Shown here piece by piece: positions 26,107 through 34,816 of a stretch of 64,000 nucleotides of DNA (position 1 is the stretch's first letter; the number at the start of each line of letters is the position of its first letter). The DNA is from M55B118 sp964501715 (GTDB lineage Bacteria; Bacillota_I; Bacilli_A; Izemoplasmatales; Izemoplasmataceae): contig CAZCTR010000003.1 of assembly GCA_964501715.1 (NCBI GenBank), forward strand, positions 49,693 through 113,692, read 5' to 3'. The position numbers and the translations under genes are program-made. A model generated the notes under the pieces. The model saw only the letters and a list, made by a program, of their open reading frames with translations, ran no database searches and was not told the DNA's origin.

Positions 26107-28146
26107 ATGATTGATATCAAGACAGAAAACCATGCTTTGGATGTGTATCACGACGGGAAACTCGTGCTCTCGCATCGCGAAGATGACCCATCGTTCTACC
26201 TCGGTGAGGGAAAATGCACCATCGACATGTACCGGGGGAACTACGACATCGACGATTACATCACGACACGCATCCCGTTGAAATGGTTCGAAGTCGATGA
26301 CACCACCCTCCTTTTCAAGGATCATGGTGTTTCGCTGAAAGTCACATTGAGTGAAGACAATTCAAGGCTATATATGCATTTTGAGACGGAAGGGACCTTC
26401 AACCGTTTCTGGATGCGACTTCCCGCCGAGAAGGAAGAAGCCGTCTACGGATGTGGCGAGCAGGCTTCTTATTTCAACCTGAGAGGCAGGAACTACCCGC
26501 TTTTCACTTCCGAACCCGGTGTCGGCCGCGACAAGAGCGATCTCACGACGTTCTACTCCGACCTTTACGACAAGGCCGGCGGCGACTACTACACGACCTA
26601 CTATCCCGAACCGACGTTCATCTCCACACGCAAATACTGGTGTCATCTCGACACGTTTGCCTATGCGGATTTTAATTTCAAACATGACACGTTCCATGAA
26701 CTGCATGCTTGGGAGATCCCGAAGATGTTTGTGTTCGAATCCGCAAAGACCTATGTGGAACTCATTGAACGGCTCACGGATTACACCGGAAGACCCCCCG
26801 AACTTCCTGACTACCTCCATGACGGCATGGTGCTCGGTCTTCAGGACGGGCGCGACACGGTCGTCAAACATATGAGGAGTGCCAAGAATGCAGGCGTCAA
26901 GGTAAGCGGCATCTGGGCCCAGGACTGGGTCGGACACAATCACACCACACTCGGTAAACGGCTTTATTGGAACTGGGAATGGAACGAGACCCTCTATCCC
27001 GACCCGAAAGGCATGATTGACGCACTCGAAGATGAGGGTGTCGCCTTCCTCACTTATATGAGCCCTTTCCTGCTCGCAGGAGAAACACTCTTCGAGACCG
27101 CGAAAAAGAACGGATACCTCGCCTTGAACAAGGAAGGCGGCACATACAAGGTCGATTTCGGTGAATTTTACTGCGGCATCGTCGACCTCACGAACCCGGA
27201 CGCCTTCGATTGGTTCAAAGGCATCATCCAGGAACGTATCATAGATTACGGCGTCAAGGGTTGGATGGCTGATTTCGGAGAATACCTCCCGACCGACGCG
27301 GTGCTTCATAACGGCATCGACGCCAAGATACTGCACAACGAGTGGCCGGTGCTCTGGGCCAAGCTCAACTACGAGGCCGTCAAGGAAAGAGGCAAGCTCT
27401 CTGAAGTGTTCTACTTCATGCGCGCCGGCAACCACGGTTCGCAGAAGTATTCGACCTGCATGTGGAACGGGGACCAATCCGTCAACTGGAACACCCACGA
27501 CGGGATTCCCTCCGTCATCCCCGCGACCCTCTCGATGGGCATGACCGGTGTCCCCTACGCGCACAGTGACATCGGAGGATACACGAGCATCTATGGCAAC
27601 ATCCGCACCAAGGAGCTCTTCGAGCGCTGGTTGGAACTTTCCGTTTTCACGGCGCTTATGCGCACCCACGAAGGCAACCGTCCCAACGAGAACTTCCAGT
27701 TCTACCAAGACGAGGAGACACTGCTTAGGATGGCCCGCATGAGCCAGCTCCGTGTGGCCCTCAAACCGTATGTGAAAGCCATTGCGAAGGAGGCCTCTCA
27801 AAAAGGCCTGCCGATGCAACGCCCGATCTTCATGCATTATGAAAAAGACCAACCGTCCTATGACCTCCAAGACACCTTCCTTTATGGTTCCGACATCCTT
27901 GTCGCCCCCGTCCTGAAAGAAGGCGAGGACACTCGCCAGGTGCATCTACCCGAGGACGACTGGGTCCATCTTTGGACCAAGGAACGTTTCAATGGTGGCA
28001 CCTACACAGTCGAGGCGCCGATAGGATACCCTCCCGTGTTCTACAGGGAAAAAAGCCCCTACCGCTCATTGTTCGACAGCATTGCGGACAATGAAATCAA
28101 GCATAGGAGACTGAATTATGGCCAATCATCCAGCGCAAGCGAATAA
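26107..28146 (+). CDS. Sulfoquinovosidase (GH31, YihQ/SqvB type)
   Basis: Hydrolyses alpha-sulfoquinovosides such as sulfoquinovosyl glycerol to SQ plus glycerol. In this 679-residue GH31 enzyme the catalytic nucleophile is Asp389 (WMADFGEYLP) and the acid/base Asp456 (WNGDQ). The sulfonate-binding set recalled from E. coli YihQ (Gln262, Gln288, Arg301, Trp304, Tyr508; catalytic Asp405, Asp472) appears as Gln246, Gln272, Arg285, Trp288 and Tyr492, all at a constant offset of 16. That separates it from ordinary alpha-glucosidases. No signal peptide, so it acts after import. ATG at 26107 follows AAGAGG. The 3' end overlaps the permease gene by 29 bases. Confidence 0.96.
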   Translation: MIDIKTENHALDVYHDGKLVLSHREDDPSFYLGEGKCTIDMYRGNYDIDDYITTRIPLKWFEVDDTTLLFKDHGVSLKVTLSEDNSRLYMHFETEGTFNRFWMRLPAEKEEAVYGCGEQASYFNLRGRNYPLFTSEPGVGRDKSDLTTFYSDLYDKAGGDYYTTYYPEPTFISTRKYWCHLDTFAYADFNFKHDTFHELHAWEIPKMFVFESAKTYVELIERLTDYTGRPPELPDYLHDGMVLGLQDGRDTVVKHMRSAKNAGVKVSGIWAQDWVGHNHTTLGKRLYWNWEWNETLYPDPKGMIDALEDEGVAFLTYMSPFLLAGETLFETAKKNGYLALNKEGGTYKVDFGEFYCGIVDLTNPDAFDWFKGIIQERIIDYGVKGWMADFGEYLPTDAVLHNGIDAKILHNEWPVLWAKLNYEAVKERGKLSEVFYFMRAGNHGSQKYSTCMWNGDQSVNWNTHDGIPSVIPATLSMGMTGVPYAHSDIGGYTSIYGNIRTKELFERWLELSVFTALMRTHEGNRPNENFQFYQDEETLLRMARMSQLRVALKPYVKAIAKEASQKGLPMQRPIFMHYEKDQPSYDLQDTFLYGSDILVAPVLKEGEDTRQVHLPEDDWVHLWTKERFNGGTYTVEAPIGYPPVFYREKSPYRSLFDSIADNEIKHRRLNYGQSSSASE

Positions 28147-29029
28147 GAACACGCAGAAATTCTACCAGATGAAACAGAAGCTGGTACCGTATTTCTTCTT
28201 GTTGCCCAACCTGCTTATCTTCACGATCTTCATCATCACCCCCGCATTCGTCGGTGTCTATTATTCATTCACGGACTTCGACGGTCTTGCGGACCCGAAT
28301 TTCGTCGGACTCGCGAATTATGTGGAACTCTTCACAGACGGACGGTTCCTCACCGCGATGTGGAATACGATCCGGCTTGTCGCAGCAACGGTGCCGATCG
28401 TTTTCTTCGCGGCACTCTTCATCGCGATGCTCATAGTCCAGCCGCTCAGGGGACGCCCTTTCTTCAGGGCTTCCTATTACTGGCCCGTCATGATTTCCTT
28501 TATCGTTGTCGGTGTCATGTGGAGCTGGATCTTCAACGCCAGTTTCGGACTCGTCAATCCGTTGCTCAGCCTTTTCGGCATTGACCGGATACAGACATTG
28601 CAAAATCCCATATTCGCCTGGTGGGGTGTCGTCTTCATCTTCACCTGGAACCGTGCCGGCTATTACATGGTCATGTTCGCGGCCGCCTTGCTGTCGATCC
28701 CGACAACGCTTTATGAAGCGGCCAAAGTGGACGGCGCGACAAAATGGCAGACATTCAGGTTCGTCACCTATCCTGCGCTCAAACCTGCCCGTGTCATGGT
28801 TTTCATCCTTGCGACCATGGAAGTCTTCAAGACCTACGCCATCGTCGTCACATTCACTGGCGGAGGCCCGTTCCGTGCGACGGAGTTCATGGTCCAATAC
28901 ATCTATGAGACCGCCTTCGAACGCTACGATATCGGGCTTGCAAGCGCGATGAGCGTCATCATGATCATCGTCGTCACCATATTCACGGCATTCAATTTCT
29001 TCTTCTCGAAACGAGGTGGTGAAGAATGA
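28118..29029 (+). CDS. ABC transporter permease 1 (SQ/SQ-glycerol importer)
   Basis: A MalF/UgpA-type permease, 303 residues with six hydrophobic segments (first PYFFLLPNLLIFTIFIITPAF). The EAA loop that contacts the ATPase reads YEAAKVDGATKWQTFRFVTYPAL. It begins 29 bases inside the sulfoquinovosidase gene, which suggests translational coupling, and ends in an ATGA overlap with permease 2. The substrate, SQ or its glyceride, is inferred from context. No ATPase gene is in the cluster; a shared MsmK-type ATPase elsewhere is likely. Confidence 0.9.
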   Translation: MANHPAQANKNTQKFYQMKQKLVPYFFLLPNLLIFTIFIITPAFVGVYYSFTDFDGLADPNFVGLANYVELFTDGRFLTAMWNTIRLVAATVPIVFFAALFIAMLIVQPLRGRPFFRASYYWPVMISFIVVGVMWSWIFNASFGLVNPLLSLFGIDRIQTLQNPIFAWWGVVFIFTWNRAGYYMVMFAAALLSIPTTLYEAAKVDGATKWQTFRFVTYPALKPARVMVFILATMEVFKTYAIVVTFTGGGPFRATEFMVQYIYETAFERYDIGLASAMSVIMIIVVTIFTAFNFFFSKRGGEE

Positions 29030-29841
29030 AAAAGACAGCGACCATCCCACAGCACCTGATCGCCACCGCGCTTCTGCTAGTGTTCTTGTTCCCAGTCCTG
29101 TATGTCATCTTCTCTGCGTTCAAGCCGACAAGCGAACTCTTCAGTCCCGGCTTCACCTTCTTTCCGAGAAACTGGACCCTCGATAACTTCATCGACGCGT
29201 GGAGCCGCGGCAATTTCTCCAGAAACATCTTCAACTCGTTCCTTGTCGCGGTATCCTCGACATTGATCGCAGTCCTCATCAACACGATGTCGGGCTACGC
29301 CCTCGCGAAATTCCGTTTCAAGGGCGACACATTCATCCTGATTCTCATCCTCTCGACCATCATGTTGCCGCTTGAGATCATCATGGTCCCGATCTTCAGC
29401 GTGCTGAGATTCTTCGGACTGTATGACTCATTGTGGGCACTCATCATCCCCCCAGCAGCGACACCCGCCGGCATCTTTTTGATGAGGCAGTTCCTGCTGA
29501 AGATTCCCGACGACCTCATCGAGTGCGCCCGCATCGATGGTGCGGGGGAATGGAAAATATTCTACATGGTCATCGTGCCCAACGCGAAACCCGCCATCGC
29601 CACCATCGCCATCTTCAGCTTCATGTGGCGTTGGAACGACTACATATGGCCCCTCATCGCAATCAGTTCACCGGAAAAATACACCCTTCAACAAGCCATT
29701 GCGAACTTCTCGGGCCAATACACCGTCGATTACAACTCCCTGCTCGCGATGTCGGCGATCGCCATGGTACCGATGCTCATCGTGTTCCTATTGTTCCAAC
29801 GTCATTTCGTCCAATCCACAGCGGATACCGGTATGAAATGA
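29026..29841 (+). CDS. ABC transporter permease 2 (SQ/SQ-glycerol importer)
   Basis: A MalG/UgpE-type permease of 271 residues with six membrane segments. Typical blocks are LFPVLYVIFSAFKP, NTMSGYALAKFRFKG and the EAA loop ECARIDGAGEWKIFYMVIVPNAKPA. The start overlaps the previous stop. Forms a heterodimer with permease 1 (family knowledge). Confidence 0.92.
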   Translation: MKKTATIPQHLIATALLLVFLFPVLYVIFSAFKPTSELFSPGFTFFPRNWTLDNFIDAWSRGNFSRNIFNSFLVAVSSTLIAVLINTMSGYALAKFRFKGDTFILILILSTIMLPLEIIMVPIFSVLRFFGLYDSLWALIIPPAATPAGIFLMRQFLLKIPDDLIECARIDGAGEWKIFYMVIVPNAKPAIATIAIFSFMWRWNDYIWPLIAISSPEKYTLQQAIANFSGQYTVDYNSLLAMSAIAMVPMLIVFLLFQRHFVQSTADTGMK

Positions 29842-29888
29842 TCCCTATGAAGACTTCAAAATAAATAAAAATATAGGAGGTATGAATT

Positions 29889-31088
29889 TTGAAGAAACTA
29901 TTCGCACTGGGGCTTATGGCCCTGACACTGGCTGTCACTTCAGCCTGTGGCACAGACGACACCATGGAGATGATGTGGTTCTCAGACGGTACTGAGGACG
30001 AAGTCATGCAAGAACTTCTTGATCAGTACGAGGAGGAGACCGGCATCACGATCGAACTCGTCGAGGTCGCTTATGGCGACTACGAATCACGTCTCCGCAC
30101 CCGAATCCGCGGCGATGAGGCACCTGCTCTCGCACGTGTGACCGAAGGACATCTCAACAACTTCTCTGAGCACGTGATCGAATTGAGCGATGTCATTGAC
30201 GCGAACGATTTCGCGAATGTCTTCAGCGATGCTGATGGCAACGCGCTCGGTCTGCCGATGGACGTCACCGCCAACGGTCTCTTTGTGAACCTCGACCTGC
30301 TTGACGCACACGGTGTCGAGTATCCCGAACTCGGAGACGAGGTCTGGACATGGGACGAATTCGAGACAGAGATGAAGAAACTTGAAGGTGAAGAAGGCGT
30401 GACTGCGCCCGGCGTGTTCGACCATCAGGCCCACCGCGCCATGCCCCTTCTCTATCAACACGGAGAAGTCATCTGGGATGACGCCTACACTTCATCGAAC
30501 CTGACCAGCGACAAAGCTGTCGAGGCGTTTGAAATGCTTCAACGCTTCTATGATGAAGGATTCCTCGATGATACGGTCTATGCGGGCACATCAGGTGCAG
30601 AAGCGTTCCGTACCGGCGGCTATGGTTTCCATATGTCCGGTAACTGGAATGTAAGCGGCTATGCCGACATCGACTTCGACTGGACCGTCGTACCGATGCC
30701 ACAAGCTGAGAACCGTGCGACCATCCTCGGCGGTAAGCACATGGCAGCGTTCCAGGACAGCGGCATGGAAGATGAAGCCCTCGATTTCATCGAATGGCTA
30801 TCAGAAGCCGAGAACCATGACTATTTCAACGAGAATGTGCCATTCCTCTCAGCCCGTCGTGATGCGGACATCGACTTCGGAGACATTGATACAGAATATC
30901 AAGTCTTCCAGGATGAAATCTCCGCGACCGATGCACGCTACACCGATGACTGGCTGCTTCAGGTCATGATCGAAGGCATGTATCCGATGATCAACGAAGC
31001 CATCGCTGACATCGCACAAGGTGAAGATGATGTAGCAACCATCCTCGCCGACTTGGAACAGGAACTCAAGGACAACGCACCAGAATAA
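29889..31088 (+). CDS. ABC transporter substrate-binding lipoprotein
   Basis: An extracytoplasmic sugar-binding protein of 399 residues anchored by a lipobox (AVTSAC). The fold is MalE-like: EVMQELLDQYEEETGITIELVEV, the LPMDVTANGLFVNLDLLD hinge block and GGKHMAAF. It is very acidic. The start is TTG at 29889: AGGAGG lies eight bases before it, and the ATG at 29882 is out of frame. It follows the permeases instead of preceding them, and a strong hairpin follows its stop, probably to stabilise this part of the mRNA. Ligand inferred as SQ or SQ-glycerol. Confidence 0.9.
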   Translation: MKKLFALGLMALTLAVTSACGTDDTMEMMWFSDGTEDEVMQELLDQYEEETGITIELVEVAYGDYESRLRTRIRGDEAPALARVTEGHLNNFSEHVIELSDVIDANDFANVFSDADGNALGLPMDVTANGLFVNLDLLDAHGVEYPELGDEVWTWDEFETEMKKLEGEEGVTAPGVFDHQAHRAMPLLYQHGEVIWDDAYTSSNLTSDKAVEAFEMLQRFYDEGFLDDTVYAGTSGAEAFRTGGYGFHMSGNWNVSGYADIDFDWTVVPMPQAENRATILGGKHMAAFQDSGMEDEALDFIEWLSEAENHDYFNENVPFLSARRDADIDFGDIDTEYQVFQDEISATDARYTDDWLLQVMIEGMYPMINEAIADIAQGEDDVATILADLEQELKDNAPE

Positions 31089-31100
31089 CCGTTCTCCTGA

Positions 31101-31136
31101 AGTGAAGGACGCCGCACGCGCGGCGTCCCCCTCACT
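31101..31136 (+). other. Intercistronic hairpin after the binding-protein gene
   Basis: GGACGCCGC (31107-31115) pairs perfectly with GCGGCGTCC (31120-31128) around a 4-base loop; outer AGTGA/TCACT pairs extend it past small bulges. No T run follows, so it fits mRNA stabilisation or processing better than termination. Confidence 0.7.
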
Positions 31137-31178
31137 TTCGGACAAGCACCACGATAGTCTTATAAAGGAGCAACCCTC

Positions 31179-32519
31179 ATGAAACCCTTAGAAATACTCT
31201 ATCTGCCCATTGGCGTCCCGACCTTCCATCTTGAAAGTGCAGAGAAGGAATTCAACAAAACCAAGAAATTGATCGCCTCATACGAGAAAGACGCCATCAT
31301 GCCAGATGAAATGCTGCTTTCCATCGATAAGCTCATCGATTTCATTGAAGGAAGAACCCCAGACCTTGTCATCATACAGAATGTAACTTTCGCCCACTCA
31401 GCCTATACGACCGAGATATTCAAGCGCATCCAAGCGCCCACACTTCTCTGGTCGTTAAAGGAGCCTGTCATCGACGGCTCACGGCTGCGTCTCAACACCC
31501 TCACGGGTGGATTCGCGGCAGGCTTTGCCTATAAACACATGATCGACGGCAACCTTCTTTACATGTTCGGCGCGCCCGAGGATGACGACGTCAAGAAGAA
31601 ACTGAACGCCACCATCCGCGCGGCGAGAATCAAGCATGAGATCAACGGCATGAACCTCGCCATGGTCGGACACACCCCGCCAGGTTTCGGGTTCGGCCGT
31701 GCGCTCGATTTGGACATGGCCACCAAATTCGGTGTCAACCTCGTCGCCATCGAATCCCGCGAACTCATGGACAAGGCCAGAAACATGACCCTTGACGACG
31801 CCGAAGAGGAAGACAAGACCGCTCACGCACGGATGAAGAAACTAGACGATTCCAAGAAGAAGAACCGCGATGATTTCATCAAGCTCTACAAGGCCTACAA
31901 GGACTTCGTCGAAGAGAAGAACATCGAAGCCCTCGCCTCGCGCTGCTGGCCCGATTTCTTCGATGAGTACGGCACCGCTGTCTGCGGCGTGCTCGGCATG
32001 CTGCAAGACGACACTGTCGCCGCGGCTTGCGAAGCGGACGCTTATGGTGCGCTCACCATGACCATCGGTCAGAAACTCACCGGTGAGCCGACCTATCTCG
32101 GCGACCCTGTGAGCATGGACAAAGAAGAGAACACCATCACCTTCTGGCACTGCGGTACCGGCGCGTGCTCACTCGCCCGCAAGGACACAGGACCCTTGAC
32201 CGGCGTCCATCCGAACCGCAAGATCGGCCCGACGATGGAATTCGGTTTCAAGGCGAACAAGGAAGCCACGATTTTCAGAATCGGACGCCTTCCGGACGGC
32301 ACATTCCGTTTCTTTGTAAGAAAAGGCGAGATTCTCGACAAACCGAAACAGTTCCTTGGCACCTCGATGGTCGTCAAGGTCGACACCCCTGTAGAACCCC
32401 TCATCACCACCCTCATCAAAGAGGGATGGGAACCCCACTATGGCGTCATCTACGGAGACGTCACGGAAGAACTAAAAGCACTCGGTGACATGCTTGACAT
32501 CGAAGTGTTTGAATATTAG
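31179..32519 (+). CDS. SQ isomerase, L-fucose isomerase-like
   Basis: Probably converts SQ to 6-deoxy-6-sulfofructose. The 446-residue protein has the L-fucose/L-arabinose isomerase fold: DLVIIQNVTFAHSAYTTEI near the N-terminus, and candidate metal ligands in VAIESRELMD (Glu), CEADAYGALTMTIGQ (Asp) and FWHCGTGACS (His). Isomerases of this fold fill the SQ-to-SF step in transaldolase-type and transketolase-type sulfoglycolysis (recalled). AAAGGAG precedes the ATG. A free-sugar aldose-ketose isomerase for another sugar is the alternative; context argues for SQ. Confidence 0.85.
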   Translation: MKPLEILYLPIGVPTFHLESAEKEFNKTKKLIASYEKDAIMPDEMLLSIDKLIDFIEGRTPDLVIIQNVTFAHSAYTTEIFKRIQAPTLLWSLKEPVIDGSRLRLNTLTGGFAAGFAYKHMIDGNLLYMFGAPEDDDVKKKLNATIRAARIKHEINGMNLAMVGHTPPGFGFGRALDLDMATKFGVNLVAIESRELMDKARNMTLDDAEEEDKTAHARMKKLDDSKKKNRDDFIKLYKAYKDFVEEKNIEALASRCWPDFFDEYGTAVCGVLGMLQDDTVAAACEADAYGALTMTIGQKLTGEPTYLGDPVSMDKEENTITFWHCGTGACSLARKDTGPLTGVHPNRKIGPTMEFGFKANKEATIFRIGRLPDGTFRFFVRKGEILDKPKQFLGTSMVVKVDTPVEPLITTLIKEGWEPHYGVIYGDVTEELKALGDMLDIEVFEY

Positions 32520-32529
32520 GAGGAAAACC

Positions 32530-33345
32530 ATGGAAGACAAGAAAAAGTACCTGGACAACCAGGCGAAAGAGATCAGGAAGTACACCCTGGATTCCATCGC
32601 CTCGATCGGAGTCGGTCACATCGGCGGAAGCATGTCCATCGTCGAAGCCCTCGCCGTGCTCTACTACGATGTCATGAACATCGACCCAAAGGACCCGAAG
32701 AAACCGGACCGCGACCGTTTCGTCCTCTCAAAGGGACACGGCGGACCCGCAGTCTATGCCACCCTCGCACTCAAAGGCTATTTCCCGATTGACAAGCTCT
32801 ATACGCTCAATGTCTCGAACACGAAGCTGCCTTCGCACACCGACATGAAACTCACCCCCGGCATCGACATGACCACCGGGTCGCTCGGACAGGGCTTCAG
32901 TGCTTCTGTCGGCATGGCCACGGCAGCCAAAATGGATAATGCAGACTACAAGATCTATAGCCTGATCGGCGACGGTGAAAGCCAGGAAGGTCAGATCTGG
33001 GAGGCCGCGATGTTCGCGGGCAATCATCAGATAGACACCCTCATCTCCTTCACCGACTACAACGGCATGCAGATTGACGGCACCACCGAAGACGTCAACA
33101 ACCTGGAACCCATCAAAGACAAGTGGGAAGCTTTCAACTGGCACACCCAGGTCGTTGACGGCCATGATGTCCTGGCCATACTCGAAGCAGTCGAGAATGC
33201 CAAGAAAGCCACCGGCAAGCCTTCGATGATCATACTCAAGACCTGCAAAGGCAAAGGCGCAGAGTTCTGCGAAGGATCAGTCGGAAGCCACAACATGCCC
33301 GTTTCGAAAGAGATGGCAGAAAAAGCTAAGGAGAGATTGGGATAA
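32530..33345 (+). CDS. sqwG: 6-deoxy-6-sulfofructose transketolase, N-terminal subunit
   Basis: The thiamine diphosphate-binding half of a split transketolase, 271 residues. Seen: IGVGHIGGSMS (substrate and cofactor His), LSKGHGGPAVYATLA, GSLGQGFSASVG and the ThDP/Mg motif GDGESQEGQIWEA. In sulfo-TK it moves a two-carbon unit from sulfofructose to glyceraldehyde-3-phosphate, giving xylulose-5-phosphate and 4-deoxy-4-sulfoerythrose, and later acts on sulfoerythrulose to release sulfoacetaldehyde. ATG at 32530 is preceded by AGGAGG; the next subunit starts one base after its stop. An ordinary pentose-phosphate role is the alternative; the neighbours decide. Confidence 0.85.
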   Translation: MEDKKKYLDNQAKEIRKYTLDSIASIGVGHIGGSMSIVEALAVLYYDVMNIDPKDPKKPDRDRFVLSKGHGGPAVYATLALKGYFPIDKLYTLNVSNTKLPSHTDMKLTPGIDMTTGSLGQGFSASVGMATAAKMDNADYKIYSLIGDGESQEGQIWEAAMFAGNHQIDTLISFTDYNGMQIDGTTEDVNNLEPIKDKWEAFNWHTQVVDGHDVLAILEAVENAKKATGKPSMIILKTCKGKGAEFCEGSVGSHNMPVSKEMAEKAKERLG

Positions 33346-33346
33346 T

Positions 33347-34300
33347 ATGGACCTTAACGAACTGAAGACAAAAGACATGCGCGATGTATATGTGGACCTT
33401 CTGCTTGATTATGCCGAGGACCACAAGGAAATGGTCGTCGTGGACGCCGATCTTCAAAGCGCAATGAAAACCACACGATTCAGAGAAGAGAAACCCGAAC
33501 AATCCGTCAACGTCGGCGTGGCTGAAGCCAACATGATCGGTGTCGCGGCCGGCCTTGCGAACATGGGCAAGCTCCCCTTCACCCATACCTTCACCCCTTT
33601 CGCGACCCGACGCGTCTTCGACCAGGTCACCATCTCGGTCGCTTACGCAGGACTCAATGTGAAGATGGTCGGAAGCGACCCGGGCGTCATGGCGCAGCTC
33701 AACGGCGGTACGCACATGTCCGTCGATGATGCCGGCATGATGCGCGGCATGCCCGAGATGACAGTTGTCGAACCTGTCGACGGCGTGCAACTTCACGGTC
33801 TATTTAAGGAAATCGCCGAATTGGACGGCCCCGTCTACATGCGACTCATGCGCAAAGGCAACGATGCGGTCTTCGATGTGGGCACATCCTTCACCCTCGG
33901 CAAGGCGGCCCCCATCAGAAAGGGCAAGGACGTCTCGATCTTCGCATCCGGCATCATGGTCAAAGAAGCCATAGAGGCTGCGGACATCCTGAAGAAGGAA
34001 GGCATCGACGCCTCGATCATCAACCTTCACACATGGAAACCCCTCGACAAGGACGCCATCATCGAGGATGTGAAGGTCACAGGTTGCGCAGTAGCGGCCG
34101 AGAATCATACCATCTACAACGGCCTTGGAAGCGCGATCGCCGAAACGCTTGGAGAACACCATCCCGCCCCGCTTGAACGCGTGGGCATCAAGGATCATTT
34201 CGGCGAGGTCGGCATGAAGGACTTCCTCATGGAAAAATTCGGCCTCAAGGCGAAAGACATCGTTGAAGCGGCCAGAAAAGCCGTCGAAAGGAAAGGTTGA
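33347..34300 (+). CDS. sqwH: 6-deoxy-6-sulfofructose transketolase, C-terminal subunit
   Basis: The Pyr and C-terminal domains of the split transketolase, 317 residues. The catalytic Glu that activates thiamine lies in NVGVAEANMIGVAAGLA. LPFTHTFTPFATRR, KMVGSDPGV and a late VAAENHTIYNGLGSAIAE block are standard. Must assemble with the preceding subunit to form the active site. Start and stop positions make translation of the two strictly coupled. Confidence 0.86.
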   Translation: MDLNELKTKDMRDVYVDLLLDYAEDHKEMVVVDADLQSAMKTTRFREEKPEQSVNVGVAEANMIGVAAGLANMGKLPFTHTFTPFATRRVFDQVTISVAYAGLNVKMVGSDPGVMAQLNGGTHMSVDDAGMMRGMPEMTVVEPVDGVQLHGLFKEIAELDGPVYMRLMRKGNDAVFDVGTSFTLGKAAPIRKGKDVSIFASGIMVKEAIEAADILKKEGIDASIINLHTWKPLDKDAIIEDVKVTGCAVAAENHTIYNGLGSAIAETLGEHHPAPLERVGIKDHFGEVGMKDFLMEKFGLKAKDIVEAARKAVERKG

Positions 34301-34305
34301 TCATC

Positions 34306-34788
34306 ATGGCACAAAAGATCATGATCGGATCTGATGGATCCGGATACGATTTGAAAGAAACCATCAAAGCCCGTCTCGAGGAACTCGGCCACACGGTCAC
34401 AGATGTCGGGACCACGGATATGGACCACCCGAAACCCTACTTCGAAGTCGGGGAGGCGGGCGCAAAAACATTCCAAAAAGGTGGCTATGACCTAGGCATC
34501 CTGATCTGCGGCACCGGCATGGGCATGTCTGTCACCGCGAACAAGCACGAAGGCATCCACGCCGCCGCCTGCGAATCCGTCTATACCGCGGAGAAGGCCC
34601 GCGCCATCAACAACGCCAACATCCTCACGATGGGCGGCTGGGTCATCGGACCCATGCTCGGTCGCGCCATGGCGGAAACATTCATCGAGACCGGTTTCAC
34701 CGACAACCTAGAGGACTGGCGCAAGGAAAAAGTCGCCAACGCCCGCAAAGAACTTGACGCCATCGAATACAAGAATTTCAACAAGTAA
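34306..34788 (+). CDS. sqwI: 4-deoxy-4-sulfoerythrose isomerase, RpiB/LacAB fold
   Basis: A 160-residue sugar isomerase of the RpiB family. The catalytic Cys is in LICGTGMGMSVTANK and the late block INNANILTMGGWVIG is typical. The usual N-terminal motif is Asp-His-Ala/Val-Gly; here it reads SDGSG, so the His (substrate/phosphate side in RpiB) is Gly11. That fits a substrate bearing a sulfonate instead of a phosphate. In sulfo-TK this enzyme turns sulfoerythrose into sulfoerythrulose for the second transketolase round. The ATG at 34306 is chosen over an upstream TTG for spacing to AAAGG. Confidence 0.84.
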   Translation: MAQKIMIGSDGSGYDLKETIKARLEELGHTVTDVGTTDMDHPKPYFEVGEAGAKTFQKGGYDLGILICGTGMGMSVTANKHEGIHAAACESVYTAEKARAINNANILTMGGWVIGPMLGRAMAETFIETGFTDNLEDWRKEKVANARKELDAIEYKNFNK

Positions 34789-34816
34789 TTAAAAGCGGAA
34801 AAAGGAGCCAAGACCC

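Noticed and set aside
26107..28146. Ordinary GH31 alpha-glucosidase
   Set aside because: The full sulfonate-binding residue set is present with exact spacing.
31101..31136. Terminator after the SQ-binding lipoprotein gene
   Set aside because: No T run follows the stem and the operon clearly continues in the same direction.
32530..34300. Pentose-phosphate transketolase pair
   Set aside because: Sequence alone would allow it, but the surrounding SQ genes, RpiB-fold isomerase and sulfoacetate genes argue for the sulfo-TK role.
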